This document shows positions 28,236 through 36,753 of a stretch of 64,000 bases of DNA, piece by piece. Each line of letters starts with the position of its first letter. The first letter of the stretch is position 1. Position numbers and translations under genes: made by a program. The notes beneath the pieces are model-generated. The model searched no databases. It saw only the letters and a list, made by a program, of their open reading frames with translations, and had not been told where the DNA came from. Origin of the DNA: Caulobacter radicis (GTDB lineage Bacteria > Pseudomonadota > Alphaproteobacteria > Caulobacterales > Caulobacteraceae); the NCBI RefSeq assembly GCF_003094615.1, contig NZ_QDKO01000042.1:83814-147813 (forward strand), given 5' to 3'.

Positions 28236-28749
28236 GCTACTCCACCCCCTGCAGACGTGAGTCGATGGGTGTTCGCGAAGATCATAAGGCAAAACGGACG
28301 GCCCGCAGCGGCCTAGCAGATCAGAGTCCGCATTGGGTCGTGAGCGGGAAATAGAAACCGCTCCGAAAGCAGACATCCGACGTGCCAATAGCCTGGCGCG
28401 GACTGACCAATCCGCGCGGCGCTGACCGTCCAGTTGGCTGGTGTCCTGTACTGCCGACGCCCGCGCGGCGCGCGAGTCCGCGACGCAATCGGTGAGCGCG
28501 GCGGCGTTAAGCCTTTGCAGCCTCCTAAAAAATGTCCTGCCCCAGCGGCAAAGCAATCCTTGCAAAACTTTCACGTCTTCAAACGCGATACTGATATATC
28601 AAATTAAGAAATCGGAATATCGTTCTACACTTTTCCTCAATGAATCGATTTTCCACCAGACTACGCTCCAAGTTTGGTTGCAGGTCCGATGCGAGGAGGA
28701 GGCGCGCCGATGGCGATAGACGCCAGTATGTTCATCAAGGATTTCTGCA
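28236..28749. other. divergent promoter region
   Basis: About 510 bp between the AraC gene and the tandem-STN gene. It is AT-rich at 28565-28680 and contains a perfect TGATATATCA palindrome at 28592. No gene seen. Confidence 0.4.
28592..28601. promoter_or_regulatory. operator-like palindrome TGATATATCA
   Basis: Fits the TGAnATATCA pattern of the fucose-locus sites, 148 bp upstream of the tandem-STN gene. It could be a chance match in AT-rich DNA or place this gene in the same regulon. Confidence 0.35.
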
Positions 28750-29346
28750 ATGCGTTTCCTGGCTGTCCTGATAGTGGTTTTTGGAGCTTCAGCCGGGAGC
28801 GCTTGGCAGATGCCGGCCCTCGCGCAATCGACCTCACAGCCGTGCGTCAATGAATCTCTCGACATCGACATTCGTGCGCAACCCATGGAGGCTGCGCTTC
28901 GCGATCTGTCTCGTCAGACGCACTGTCCGATTTCTGGAACAACCCACAGCCGAGGCCTCACCAGCAACGCCGTTCGAGGCGTCTACACCCCGATGGAGGC
29001 GCTCAAAGCCTTGGTTGAGAACCAGGGCATGAGCGCGCGCGCCATAAGACAGGGCTTTTCAGTGACGCGGGCGACGTCACACGCCGCTGCCACGCCGCGA
29101 TACAACTGCCAGAACGATTCCATCGAAATCCGCATCGCCGCCATGCCTCTTGAGGATGCGCTGAACGCCCTGTCCGACGCGACCCACTGCCCTATCTCGC
29201 GGTCGTTTGCCGTCAACGGTCTGCGGTCCCGGTCGGTAAGCGGCAGCTTTACGCCGTCCCAGGCGCTGCAGGCCATGTTGCTCGGCACGGGCCTCCAGGG
29301 GCAGGTGATCCGTCAGGGGTTGACGGTCGTACCGGGTCCGCGCTGA
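28750..29346 (+). CDS. exported protein of two tandem STN domains
   Basis: A 198-residue protein with a signal peptide (MRFLAVLIVVFGASAGSA..., cleavage near ALAQ) followed by two STN (secretin/TonB short N-terminal) domains, about residues 30-105 and 115-195. Each has the pattern C.(N)..(D/E)I.I...P(M/L)E.AL..LS..THCPIS and G.(Y/F)TP..AL.A(L/M)V; each carries a matched Cys pair that could form a disulfide. STN domains normally sit at the N-terminus of TonB receptors or secretins and contact periplasmic signalling proteins. Here they stand alone, with no plug or barrel, so the protein may be a free periplasmic partner or competitor in surface signalling. An AAGGA ribosome site precedes the start. 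Confidence 0.8.
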   Translation: MRFLAVLIVVFGASAGSAWQMPALAQSTSQPCVNESLDIDIRAQPMEAALRDLSRQTHCPISGTTHSRGLTSNAVRGVYTPMEALKALVENQGMSARAIRQGFSVTRATSHAAATPRYNCQNDSIEIRIAAMPLEDALNALSDATHCPISRSFAVNGLRSRSVSGSFTPSQALQAMLLGTGLQGQVIRQGLTVVPGPR

Positions 29347-29766
29347 CCTGCGCGTTGGAGGTCGTGGAGCGCCGCCGCGCGCCTTGATGCCGAGCGACAG
29401 CCTCGAGAGGCCGACGCCGAGCCCTGCCTCTCAGTCGGCCTTTTCAAGACGGTTGACTATGCGCGCGTCATTGTCGGGACGACAACTGAAGTCGTCACTT
29501 TCAGAGTTTACGCTGGCTGTTTCGGGCGGCGGTGGCGTCGTGAAGCCGGGCTGAACCGGTTCAAAGTGCGCCAAAGCCCCCCCAAACTACGCAGCCACGT
29601 AGCGGCTAACGCCAGGGAGGAACTCGGCTCATCCTTGCGTAGCGACGTCGCGTCCACCAAACATCAGGCGCCCGTGGCGAACCTGCTGGCATGACGACAA
29701 GCGCTTGCCCCCATTTACTAAACGCCTCGTTTTTCGCAGGACGTGCGCGCCGTCGAAAGGGATGTC
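29347..29766. other. intergenic, nothing identified
   Basis: About 420 bp after the tandem-STN gene, facing the 3' end of the glycerate-kinase-like gene. No convincing open frame, hairpin with T-tract or repeat seen. Confidence 0.4.
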
Positions 29767-30558
29767 TCATAGACTGACATCTAAGCTGCGCGATGCATCA
29801 AGCCGAACGGACAGATCCGCGCGAGCGGGCATTTCAGACCAGATATGGCGGGTCAGCCGTTCATAGTGGCTGACGAAGCGAGCAAGACGCGGCCCGTCCA
29901 TGGCGCCGCCCAATCCGCCGGCTTTGTGCTGCAGCGCTTCTTCTTGCTCAGTGCGCCAGCGCAGGACTGTCGGCCAATTCGGCGGTATCATCAGCGTCAG
30001 CGCGTCAATCTTCTCAAACAGAGCACGATAGGCGCCGCCAAGCGCGGCATTGACATAGCAGCGCCATACGCCATCCGGATCCTCGTTGGCTTCCAGTAGA
30101 TTGACGGGTGCGGCCAGCGCCTCCACATCCTGCGGCGCCGCCCCTACGCACCAGCCTTCGAAGATCAGCAGTTCGCTGTCGCGCGGCGCGCGCGGCCACA
30201 CCGCCATTGGGGCGCGGTCGTCGACCGCCTTGTCGAAGCGCGGTAGCAATGCGGGCTCGCCAGCCGACAACGCCGCGATCGTTTCAACGCCCAGCCCGAC
30301 ATCGTGGGTGCCGGGCACGCCGCGAGTCTCAAAAAGAGGATGCACCTCGCGCGCCAGCCGGCGTCGCTCAGACTGCGTGAGGTAGATATCGTCCAGCGAC
30401 AGCACAGCACTGCGCGGGAAGCGCCCGGAAAGTCGTGCGGCGATTGTGGACTTGCCGCTGCCTTGCGCCGCGCAAAGCCCCAGCACCAAGGGCTTGGCGT
30501 GCCGACGCCGCGCGAGTCGGTCCGCGATCAGCGCGGCAATGGGTTCTTCAGGCGACAC
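29767..30558 (-). CDS. D-glycerate 3-kinase-like P-loop kinase
   Basis: A 263-residue cytoplasmic kinase from a GTG start at 30558, overlapping the upstream dehydrogenase stop by 11 bp; the longer frame to 30726 is just the shadow of that gene. Walker A is GLCAAQGSGKST (Lys36), followed by VLSLDDIYLT and the FETRGVPGTHDVGLG segment, both typical of the GLYK/uridine-kinase-like family that phosphorylates D-glycerate at position 3. Together with the adjacent hydroxyacid dehydrogenase it could carry glyoxylate-derived carbon into 3-phosphoglycerate. It is the last gene of the operon beginning at 32566. Confidence 0.82.
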   Translation of the reverse strand: MSPEEPIAALIADRLARRRHAKPLVLGLCAAQGSGKSTIAARLSGRFPRSAVLSLDDIYLTQSERRRLAREVHPLFETRGVPGTHDVGLGVETIAALSAGEPALLPRFDKAVDDRAPMAVWPRAPRDSELLIFEGWCVGAAPQDVEALAAPVNLLEANEDPDGVWRCYVNAALGGAYRALFEKIDALTLMIPPNWPTVLRWRTEQEEALQHKAGGLGGAMDGPRLARFVSHYERLTRHIWSEMPARADLSVRLDASRSLDVSL

Positions 30559-31519
30559 GGTCCGCAGGCTCCTCTCCTCGGAAGAAGGCCTCGAGATTGG
30601 CGGCGGCGCGCATCCCCATCGCCGAGCGGGCCTCAATCGTGGCGCTGCCGAGATGCGGCAACAGCACCGCGCGCGGATGGGCCAGCAGTTGCGGATGCAC
30701 CGCCGGTTCGTGCTCATAAACATCAAGGCCGACGGCCGCGATCCTCCCCACAGTCAGCGCTCCGGCCAGGGCCGCTTCGTCGATCACCGATCCGCGCGCG
30801 GTGTTCACCACGACCGCATGCGGCTTCATCGCCGCCAGCAACGCCGCATCGACCAGATGGTGGGTGTCGTCACCGCCAGGCACGTGCAGAGAGAGGATGT
30901 CGCATTCGGCGGCCAACGCTTGAGGCGAAGCCGCGCGGCTAGCGCCCAGCGCCGCCTCCACGTCGGGGGACGCGGGCGTTCGACTGGCGTAACGGACCCG
31001 CAGTCCCAGCCCCCGCGCCTTGGCGGCGGTCGCCTGGGCAATTCGGCCAAAGCCCACCAGTCCCAACGTCCGCCCCGCCAATCCCTGTCCGATGAGGTGC
31101 GACGGGCGCCAGCCGCTCCAGGCCCCGGCGCGTAGCTCGCGTTCACCCTCGCTAGCGCGGCGGCTGGCCATCAGCATCAGCAGGATGGCGATTTCCGCTG
31201 TCGCTTCGGTCAGCACGTCGGGCGTGTTGGTAACGACGACGCCTGCGGCGCGCGCCGCATCGAGATCGATATGGTCAACGCCCGCGCCGTAGTTCGCTAT
31301 GATCCGCACGCGGCGACCGGGAGCGGCCAGCAGGGCCGCATCGATACTGTCGGTGATCGTCGGCATCAGCGCGTCGTAATCCGCCATGGCGCGCGCCAGT
31401 CCCTCCGCCCCGAGCGGTCGATCATCGGCGCTGAGCGTGGTGCGCCAGGCTGCGGCGAGGTGCTGTTCCACCGGGTCGGGCAGGCGGCGAGTGACGCACA
31501 GCGAAGGCATGTCGGTCAT
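30548..31519 (-). CDS. D-2-hydroxyacid dehydrogenase (glyoxylate/hydroxypyruvate reductase type)
   Basis: A 323-residue NAD(P)-dependent dehydrogenase. The dinucleotide-binding motif is LGLVGFGRIAQATA. The catalytic residues are the Arg of NTARGSVIDEAAL, a Glu in the YEHEPAVHP region and the His of LLPHLGSATIEAR. Length and motifs match glyoxylate/hydroxypyruvate reductases. It lies within a sugar-acid catabolic operon between the aldose dehydrogenase and glycerate kinase genes. Reduction of hydroxypyruvate or glyoxylate is the likely reaction. Confidence 0.88.
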   Translation of the reverse strand: MTDMPSLCVTRRLPDPVEQHLAAAWRTTLSADDRPLGAEGLARAMADYDALMPTITDSIDAALLAAPGRRVRIIANYGAGVDHIDLDAARAAGVVVTNTPDVLTEATAEIAILLMLMASRRASEGERELRAGAWSGWRPSHLIGQGLAGRTLGLVGFGRIAQATAAKARGLGLRVRYASRTPASPDVEAALGASRAASPQALAAECDILSLHVPGGDDTHHLVDAALLAAMKPHAVVVNTARGSVIDEAALAGALTVGRIAAVGLDVYEHEPAVHPQLLAHPRAVLLPHLGSATIEARSAMGMRAAANLEAFFRGEEPADRVA

Positions 31520-31537
31520 GAGGCGTCGATCCTGAGG

Positions 31538-32566
31538 TCAATGAAATGGCAGCGGGGCGTCCCCCCGCAGCAAACCTTCGTCGCGCATCTCGGTCCAGAA
31601 CTCGGCCGGTATGGCCAGATCGAACCAGTCGAGCGTCTGGCGAGCTTGATTGGCGTCGCCCAGTCCGGGCAAGACGCAGGCGACAGCGGGATGGGCAAGA
31701 GGGAACTGCAGCGCCGCCGCAGCCAGCGGTACGCCGTGCGCGTCGGCCAGCTCTTCCATCCGGCGCACGCGGCCAACGACGCCGTCGGGCGCCTCGCCAT
31801 AATTGTAATGCGCTGCGCCACGCCGCGTACCACTGGCCAGGATGCCGCTGTTATACGGGCCGCCGGCGATCACTGTCACGCCGGCTGAAATACAGGCTGG
31901 AAACAACCTGTCGAGCGGTGTCTGTTCCAGCAGCGTGTAGCGGCCGGCGAGCAGGATCGCATCCAGCGGCGCGGCTTGAATCGCATCATGGCATACCGCG
32001 ATCTCGTTCACGCCCAAGCCGAAGCCGTCGATCGCCCCTTCGTCGCGCAACCTTTCGAGCGCCGCAAACCCGCCGCCGCGGGTCAGTTGGTTCCAGTAGT
32101 GTTCATGCCGGTCTCCGTGGACCATCTTGCCGATATCGTGGACCAGCAGCAGGCCGATGCGGGCCAGGCCCAACCGATGAAGGCTAGCTTCGAACGAGCG
32201 CAGAACGCCATCGCCGGTGTAATCGTAGTGCGGCGAAAAGGGCATGGCGGAAAAGAAACCATCACGCTCACGATCGTCTATAACGCCTTCGTCGGGCATC
32301 ATGAGCCGGCCCACCTTGGTGGAGACAAGTACATCCGGGCGGCCGCGCAATGTGTCGCCGACCCGGCGCTCGCTTAGACCTCGGCCATAGTGAGGCGCTG
32401 TGTCGACATAGATGACGCCGCCATCAAGCGCGGCCTTGATCGCCGCCTGAGCCGTGCCATCGTCAATGCGCCGAAACAGCCCCCCAATCACCGATGCGCC
32501 CAAGCCGAGGCGCGGCAGCCGCAGCCTCGACGAAGAGCCCTGCAGTCGTTCAGCGCTCGCGTCCAT
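31538..32566 (-). CDS. aldo/keto reductase, L-fucose (D-threo-aldose) dehydrogenase candidate
   Basis: A 342-residue aldo/keto reductase with the catalytic tetrad visible: Asp55 and Tyr60 (YVDTAPHYGRGLSE), Lys84 (VSTKVGR) and His143 (LLVHDIG). This subfamily contains NAD(P)-linked D-threo-aldose/L-fucose 1-dehydrogenases that oxidise L-fucose, D-arabinose or L-galactose to the lactone. That fits the presence of a mutarotase, lactonase and dehydratase nearby. It is the first gene of a three-gene - strand operon divergent from the lactate dehydrogenase gene, with a shared operator-like site at 32639. Confidence 0.88.
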   Translation of the reverse strand: MDASAERLQGSSSRLRLPRLGLGASVIGGLFRRIDDGTAQAAIKAALDGGVIYVDTAPHYGRGLSERRVGDTLRGRPDVLVSTKVGRLMMPDEGVIDDRERDGFFSAMPFSPHYDYTGDGVLRSFEASLHRLGLARIGLLLVHDIGKMVHGDRHEHYWNQLTRGGGFAALERLRDEGAIDGFGLGVNEIAVCHDAIQAAPLDAILLAGRYTLLEQTPLDRLFPACISAGVTVIAGGPYNSGILASGTRRGAAHYNYGEAPDGVVGRVRRMEELADAHGVPLAAAALQFPLAHPAVACVLPGLGDANQARQTLDWFDLAIPAEFWTEMRDEGLLRGDAPLPFH

Positions 32567-32638
32567 GCCTCACCCCATCTCTTTTGCCTTCACACAAGAT
32601 ATCTCTTGCGCTTAAAAATTCCACCTGAGACAGATAAC

Positions 32639-32648
32639 TGATATCTCA
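32639..32648. promoter_or_regulatory. operator-like palindrome TGATATCTCA in a divergent promoter
   Basis: The complement reads TGAGATATCA. It is centred almost equally between the aldose dehydrogenase start (32566) and the FMN dehydrogenase start (32719), 70-75 bp from each. A related half-match, AGATATCT, occurs at 32597-32604. It is probably bound by the GntR regulator encoded at 35970-36683. Confidence 0.6.
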
Positions 32649-32718
32649 TCAGCACATTTCGCACTGTTGGCGGCGTGTTGTCGAGCGCCTAACGGCGCGA
32701 ATTTGTGGAGGGCAGCCC

Positions 32719-33858
32719 TTGGCGATCGTTTCGTCTCCGCTTGATTTCCGACGAACCGCGCGGTCGCGCTTGCCACGCTTCCTGTTTGAATATGCTGATG
32801 GCGGCGCCGGCGCGGAAATGACGCTGCGCGCCAATGTCGATGATCTTCAGCGGATCGGCCTGCGCCAGCGCGTGCTGCGCGACGTGGCGGATATCGACCT
32901 GTCGGCGAACCTGCTCGGCGCAAGGCGGCCATTGCCCTTGGCGCTAGGACCAATCGGAATCGGCGGCATGTTCCGTCGGCGTGGCGAGCTGCAGGCGGCG
33001 CGGGCGGCAACGGCAGCAGGGCTACCTTTTACACTGTCCACCGTCGGGCTCTGTTCGCTGCAGGAAGTGCGGGCGGCCACTTCGGGGCCGTTGTGGTTCC
33101 AGCTCTATGTCATCCGCGACCGCGCCTTCATGGCCGACCTGATAGCGACGGCGAAAACACAGGGGGCGGAAGCACTGGTTTTCACCGTCGACATGCCCGT
33201 GCCCGGATCGCGCTATCGCGACGCCCATGCCGGGATGGCGGGGCCGCATGCGCCGCTGCGCCGCCTAGCCCAGGCAATCGGGCGCCCGGGATGGGCGTGG
33301 GACGTAGGTCTGCGGGGCCGCCCGCACCAACTGGGCAATTTGGCGCCCGTGCTGGGACAAGCCTCAGGTATGAGCGACTACATGGGGTGGCTGGGCGCCA
33401 ATTTTGATCCGTCGATCGCGTGGGCCGATATCGGATGGCTTCGCGCTGCCTGGGACGGACCGCTGATCATCAAGGGCGTTCTTGATCCCGACGACGCCCG
33501 CGCCGCAGTCGATGCGGGCGCAGACGCCATCGTCGTATCGAACCATGGCGGGCGCCAGCTCGACGGTGCGTCCTCTACCGCCAAAGCCCTTCCGGCGATC
33601 GCCGATGCGGTGGGAGAACGCGTCGCCGTGCTGGCCGACTCTGGAGTGCGAACGGGGCTCGACGTGGTGCGCATGCTGGCGCTCGGGGCAGATGGCGTAC
33701 TGCTCGGCCGCGCCTGGCTCTATGCGCTGGCGACCGATGGGGAGACGGGGGTGGCCACGCTGATCGCGTTGATCGAAAAGGAAATGCGTGTCGCCATGGC
33801 CCTGACCGGGGTGAACAGCATCGCCCAGATCGACCGCTCCATCCTGCTGGAAGGATGA
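32719..33858 (+). CDS. FMN-dependent L-lactate dehydrogenase / 2-hydroxyacid oxidase
   Basis: A 379-residue alpha-hydroxyacid oxidase-family flavoprotein. Markers are the FEYADGGAG segment, the FMN-binding ALGPIGIGGM, WFQLYV, the active-site His276-Gly-Gly-Arg in SNHGGRQLDGASST, and GADGVLLGRAWLY. LldD-type enzymes oxidise L-lactate to pyruvate and feed the respiratory chain; close relatives oxidise glycolate. In this locus L-lactate would be the product of the FAH-family hydrolase acting on diketo-deoxyfuconate, so the enzyme completes conversion of fucose to two pyruvates. The same reaction on glycolate would apply if D-arabinose is used. Confidence 0.88.
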   Translation: MAIVSSPLDFRRTARSRLPRFLFEYADGGAGAEMTLRANVDDLQRIGLRQRVLRDVADIDLSANLLGARRPLPLALGPIGIGGMFRRRGELQAARAATAAGLPFTLSTVGLCSLQEVRAATSGPLWFQLYVIRDRAFMADLIATAKTQGAEALVFTVDMPVPGSRYRDAHAGMAGPHAPLRRLAQAIGRPGWAWDVGLRGRPHQLGNLAPVLGQASGMSDYMGWLGANFDPSIAWADIGWLRAAWDGPLIIKGVLDPDDARAAVDAGADAIVVSNHGGRQLDGASSTAKALPAIADAVGERVAVLADSGVRTGLDVVRMLALGADGVLLGRAWLYALATDGETGVATLIALIEKEMRVAMALTGVNSIAQIDRSILLEG

Positions 33859-33905
33859 CGGCGATACGCCCGACCGGCTGAATGTCGGCCGGGCGTATCG
33901 CCGTC
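33857..33905. terminator. bidirectional terminator hairpin
   Basis: A perfect 16-bp inverted repeat (33857-33872 with 33890-33905) sits exactly between the converging stop codons of the lactate dehydrogenase (33858) and FAH hydrolase (33909). The T-tract is poor, so it may act in both directions as a stable 3' end. Confidence 0.65.
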
Positions 33906-33908
33906 CGC

Positions 33909-34754
33909 TCAGGTCGCCGGGACGAACCTCTGCTGCTGCTCGCCCAGCTTTTCGATGCCCAGTCGCACGGTCTGGCCAGCGCGCAGATAGACGGGCGGCT
34001 TCTGACCGAGGCCGACACCTTTGGGCGTGCCGGTGGAGATGATGTCGCCCGGCTCCAGGGTCATGAACTGGCTGCAATAGGAAACCAGTTCGTCGACGGC
34101 GAAGATCATGTCGGCGGTGTTGCCGTCCTGATAGCGATGGCCGTCCACCTCCAGCCAAAGTCCCAGCGCCTGCGGATCACCCACTTCATCGGCGGTGACC
34201 AGCCAGGGGCCGATCGGGCCGAAGGTGTCGCAACCCTTGCCCTTGTCCCATGTTCCGCCGCGCTCGGTCTGGAATTCCCGCTCACTGACGTCATGGACCA
34301 CGCAGTAGCCGGCGACGTGGGCCAACGCGTCCTCGCGCGCCAGATACCGGCCGCGCGCGCCGATAACCACGCCCAGTTCGACCTCCCAGTCGGTCTTTTG
34401 CGACCCGCGGGGTATTTCAACATCGTCATTGGGACCGACGACCGCGCTGGTCCACTTGCCGAACACCACCGGCTCCTCCGGGATGGGCAGGTTGCTCTCG
34501 GCCGCATGGTCGCGATAGTTGAGGCCGATGCAGACGAACTTGCCGGGGCGCGCGATGCACGAGCCCAGCCGAGGTTGCCCCTCCACCAACGGCAGCGTTG
34601 CAGGATCCAGGGCGGCGATTGCGGCCAGGCCGTTCGCCGTCAGCCGCTCGCCGCCCAGATCGCCCATCGCCTCAGGCAGCGCCCGGATACGTCCGTCGGC
34701 GTCGAGAAGGCCGGGACGCTCACGCCCCGGCTCGCCGTAGCGAAGCAATTTCAT
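33909..34754 (-). CDS. FAH-family hydrolase, 2,4-diketo-3-deoxy-L-fuconate hydrolase candidate
   Basis: A 281-residue protein of the fumarylacetoacetate hydrolase family. Metal ligands are visible at Glu124 and Glu126 (DWEVELGVVIG) and Asp155 (VHDVSERE). The N-terminal KLLRYGEPGRERPGL and the FVCIGLNYRDHA segment match the bacterial sugar-acid branch of the family. In the oxidative fucose route it would split 2,4-diketo-3-deoxy-L-fuconate into pyruvate and L-lactate. It lies 10 bp downstream of the SDR gene and is the last gene of the gntR operon. Confidence 0.9.
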   Translation of the reverse strand: MKLLRYGEPGRERPGLLDADGRIRALPEAMGDLGGERLTANGLAAIAALDPATLPLVEGQPRLGSCIARPGKFVCIGLNYRDHAAESNLPIPEEPVVFGKWTSAVVGPNDDVEIPRGSQKTDWEVELGVVIGARGRYLAREDALAHVAGYCVVHDVSEREFQTERGGTWDKGKGCDTFGPIGPWLVTADEVGDPQALGLWLEVDGHRYQDGNTADMIFAVDELVSYCSQFMTLEPGDIISTGTPKGVGLGQKPPVYLRAGQTVRLGIEKLGEQQQRFVPAT

Positions 34755-34764
34755 GGTCTAACTC

Positions 34765-35505
34765 CTAGTTGACCCAACCGCCGTCGATGACCTGGACGGC
34801 GCCGGTGATGAAGGCGGCCTCGTCGCTCGCCAGATAGAGAAACAGCGAGGCGATTTCCTCGGCGCGGCCGAGGCGCCCCATCGGCTGGCGCGACACGAAA
34901 GCGGCATGCGCCTCATCGACCGAAATACCCTGCGCCGCCGCCTGGGCGATGACCCGCTCACGCAAAGAAGGTGTCTCGATCGTTCCGGGGCAGACCGCAT
35001 TGCAGCGCACCCCTTGGCCTACGTAGTCCATCGCCACGCTCTTGGTCAGGCCGATCACCGCCGCCTTGCTTGCGCCGTAGGCGAACCGGCCCGGCACCGC
35101 CTTCACGCTTGAGCAGATCGAGCTCATGTTGATGATCGAGCCGCCGCCCTTTTCCAGCATCCCCGGCAAGAAGGCCCGGATCATGCGGTAGCAGGCGTGG
35201 ACACTGAGATCGAAGGACAGCGCCCAGTCGGGCTCCTCGCATTGCAGTACGGTGCCGGCATGGACGAAGCCGGCGACATTGGCCAGCACGTCCGCCGCGC
35301 CGATCCGATCCGGCAAGGCGGCGATCGCCGCGACGTCGCGCAGATCGATGGCGATGCGCTCGACGCCGTCGACCGTCTCTAGCGCGGCCGCATCTCGATC
35401 CAGCGCCCAGACGCGTGCGCCCTCATCGCGAAATCGTTCGGCCGTCGCGCGGCCGATGCCTTGCGCCGCGGCGGTGACGATCGCGGTCTTGCCTTCAAGC
35501 CTCAT
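34765..35505 (-). CDS. SDR dehydrogenase, 2-keto-3-deoxy-L-fuconate dehydrogenase candidate
   Basis: A 246-residue short-chain dehydrogenase. The start at 35505 (MRLEGKTAIVTAAAQGIG) is used, since the longer frame adds unrelated N-terminal sequence. The cofactor motif is TAAAQGIG (residues 11-18); DVLANVAG is the NAG-like motif; the catalytic Ser128, Tyr142 and Lys146 occur in MSSICSS...AYGASK. It corresponds to the C4-dehydrogenase that oxidises 2-keto-3-deoxy-L-fuconate to the 2,4-diketo acid. It sits between the mutarotase and hydrolase genes in one operon. Confidence 0.9.
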   Translation of the reverse strand: MRLEGKTAIVTAAAQGIGRATAERFRDEGARVWALDRDAAALETVDGVERIAIDLRDVAAIAALPDRIGAADVLANVAGFVHAGTVLQCEEPDWALSFDLSVHACYRMIRAFLPGMLEKGGGSIINMSSICSSVKAVPGRFAYGASKAAVIGLTKSVAMDYVGQGVRCNAVCPGTIETPSLRERVIAQAAAQGISVDEAHAAFVSRQPMGRLGRAEEIASLFLYLASDEAAFITGAVQVIDGGWVN

Positions 35506-35519
35506 GCTCTTCTTCTCCC

Positions 35520-35867
35520 CTATTCCCATGGATGGTCGCTCTGGCGAAAGATGCAGGGCATCTCCGCCCAGCCGTCGTGGCCTGGGAGCGGCCGTTGGAG
35601 CGCCTTCATGTGCCGATGCCACTCGATCAGAGCCGGATCGGACTGCGCTTCCCGGTCAAGCCCCTCGGGATCGAAGGTGTCGGTAACGTCCATCACCATC
35701 ATCAGCCGATTGCCGACGCGATAAATCGCCAGCTCGGCGACGCCGTGGCGGCGCTGCGAGGCGAGGACGGCGGGCGGCGTGCTGCCTGGACTGTGCGCCT
35801 TTTCATAGGCGGCGATCGCGGCGGGGTCGCCGTCGAGATCGATCGTGCGGACGAACCGGCGCGTCAT
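35520..35867 (-). CDS. RhaM/FucM-type sugar mutarotase
   Basis: A 115-residue protein of the L-rhamnose mutarotase family, with RRFVRTIDLDG, YEKAHSP, RRHGVAELAIYRVGNRL and WAEMPCIF. These proteins interconvert alpha and beta anomers of L-rhamnose or L-fucose, speeding oxidation by the aldose dehydrogenase. ATG 35867 is used because the family N-terminus begins there. It lies between gntR and the SDR gene, 14 bp from the latter. Confidence 0.85.
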   Translation of the reverse strand: MTRRFVRTIDLDGDPAAIAAYEKAHSPGSTPPAVLASQRRHGVAELAIYRVGNRLMMVMDVTDTFDPEGLDREAQSDPALIEWHRHMKALQRPLPGHDGWAEMPCIFRQSDHPWE

Positions 35868-35969
35868 GGCGCGCTCCTTCGCCCGATAGCCCGGCAAGGA
35901 CGGGTCGGCTTCATCATAGTCTCCGGTCGTTACAAACGCGGACGGCGGGTCCGCTGGCGGCTTGAGTGC

Positions 35970-36683
35970 TCAGACCATGCCGAGTATCCGCTGGAGCGCG
36001 GCCTGGAAGTGGAGCGCCAGTGCGGCTTCCGCCGCGACGGGGTCGCGGTCCTGGCAGGCCTCCAACACGTCGAGGTGTTCACGTATGGTGCGGACCACCC
36101 TGGGAGCCGTCGCCGTCAGGTCGAGCCGGATCAGAGCCACGTAGTTCTTGAGCCGCCGGGCCGTCGTCTCGATCATCGGATTGCGCAGGGCGGCGATCAT
36201 GCTGCCATGGAACTCCTGCTCCAGCCTCTCCATCTGGACCTTGACGCCCTCGCTCGCTCCCTCCTCGTTCACGCGCTCCAAGAGCTCGCGGTGGGCCTCG
36301 ATCAGCGCCGCGATGTCGGCGCTGTCGGCTGTCTCTGCGTAAGCGCGCGCAGCCGACCGCTCGATGATCGAGCGGAACTGATAGGTGGAGCGCGCCAACT
36401 CCAGGTCGGCTTTCAGGAACTCGATGCCCGATCGCGCATGGATCTTGAGGATGCCTTCGGTTTCCAACACGCGCAGCGCATCGCGCAGCGGCTGGATCGG
36501 CAAGTCCAGCAGGCCGGCCAGCTCGCTCTGCGAAATGAACGACCCGGCGGGAACGCGTCGGTCGAACAAGCCTTCCAAAATGCGGCGATAGGCCAGGTCG
36601 CCTAGGCGGCGTCCGGAGTCTGCTGGCTCGACGACGACGGCGTTGGCGGAGCGGGTGCGGGCGGAACGGTTGGGCTTGGTCAT
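35970..36683 (-). CDS. GntR/FadR-family (FCD) regulator of the sugar locus
   Basis: A 237-residue regulator. The N-terminal winged helix occupies about residues 28-95 (AYRRILEGLFDRRVPAGSFISQSELAGLLDLPIQPLRDALRVLE) and an all-helical FCD ligand domain about 105-230, with metal-type residues in EFHGSMI and EHLDVLEA. FCD regulators commonly bind sugar acids or 2-keto-3-deoxy acids. It starts at 36683 and heads the gntR-mutarotase-SDR-FAH operon. An operator-like palindrome lies 53 bp upstream, and the same palindrome precedes every other transcription unit of the locus, so it is the likely repressor and autoregulator. Confidence 0.9.
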   Translation of the reverse strand: MTKPNRSARTRSANAVVVEPADSGRRLGDLAYRRILEGLFDRRVPAGSFISQSELAGLLDLPIQPLRDALRVLETEGILKIHARSGIEFLKADLELARSTYQFRSIIERSAARAYAETADSADIAALIEAHRELLERVNEEGASEGVKVQMERLEQEFHGSMIAALRNPMIETTARRLKNYVALIRLDLTATAPRVVRTIREHLDVLEACQDRDPVAAEAALALHFQAALQRILGMV

Positions 36684-36735
36684 AACGTCTATCGTTATCG
36701 ACTTGCGCCGCCCATTTCCACCGGGAGGAGATAAT

Positions 36736-36745
36736 TGATATTTCA
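36736..36745. promoter_or_regulatory. operator-like palindrome TGATATTTCA upstream of gntR
   Basis: The complement is TGAAATATCA. It lies 53 bp upstream of the GntR-family gene, in the short gap after the beta-helix gene, where it would allow autoregulation of the gntR-mutarotase-SDR-FAH operon. Confidence 0.6.
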
Positions 36746-36753
36746 CTAGCGAC

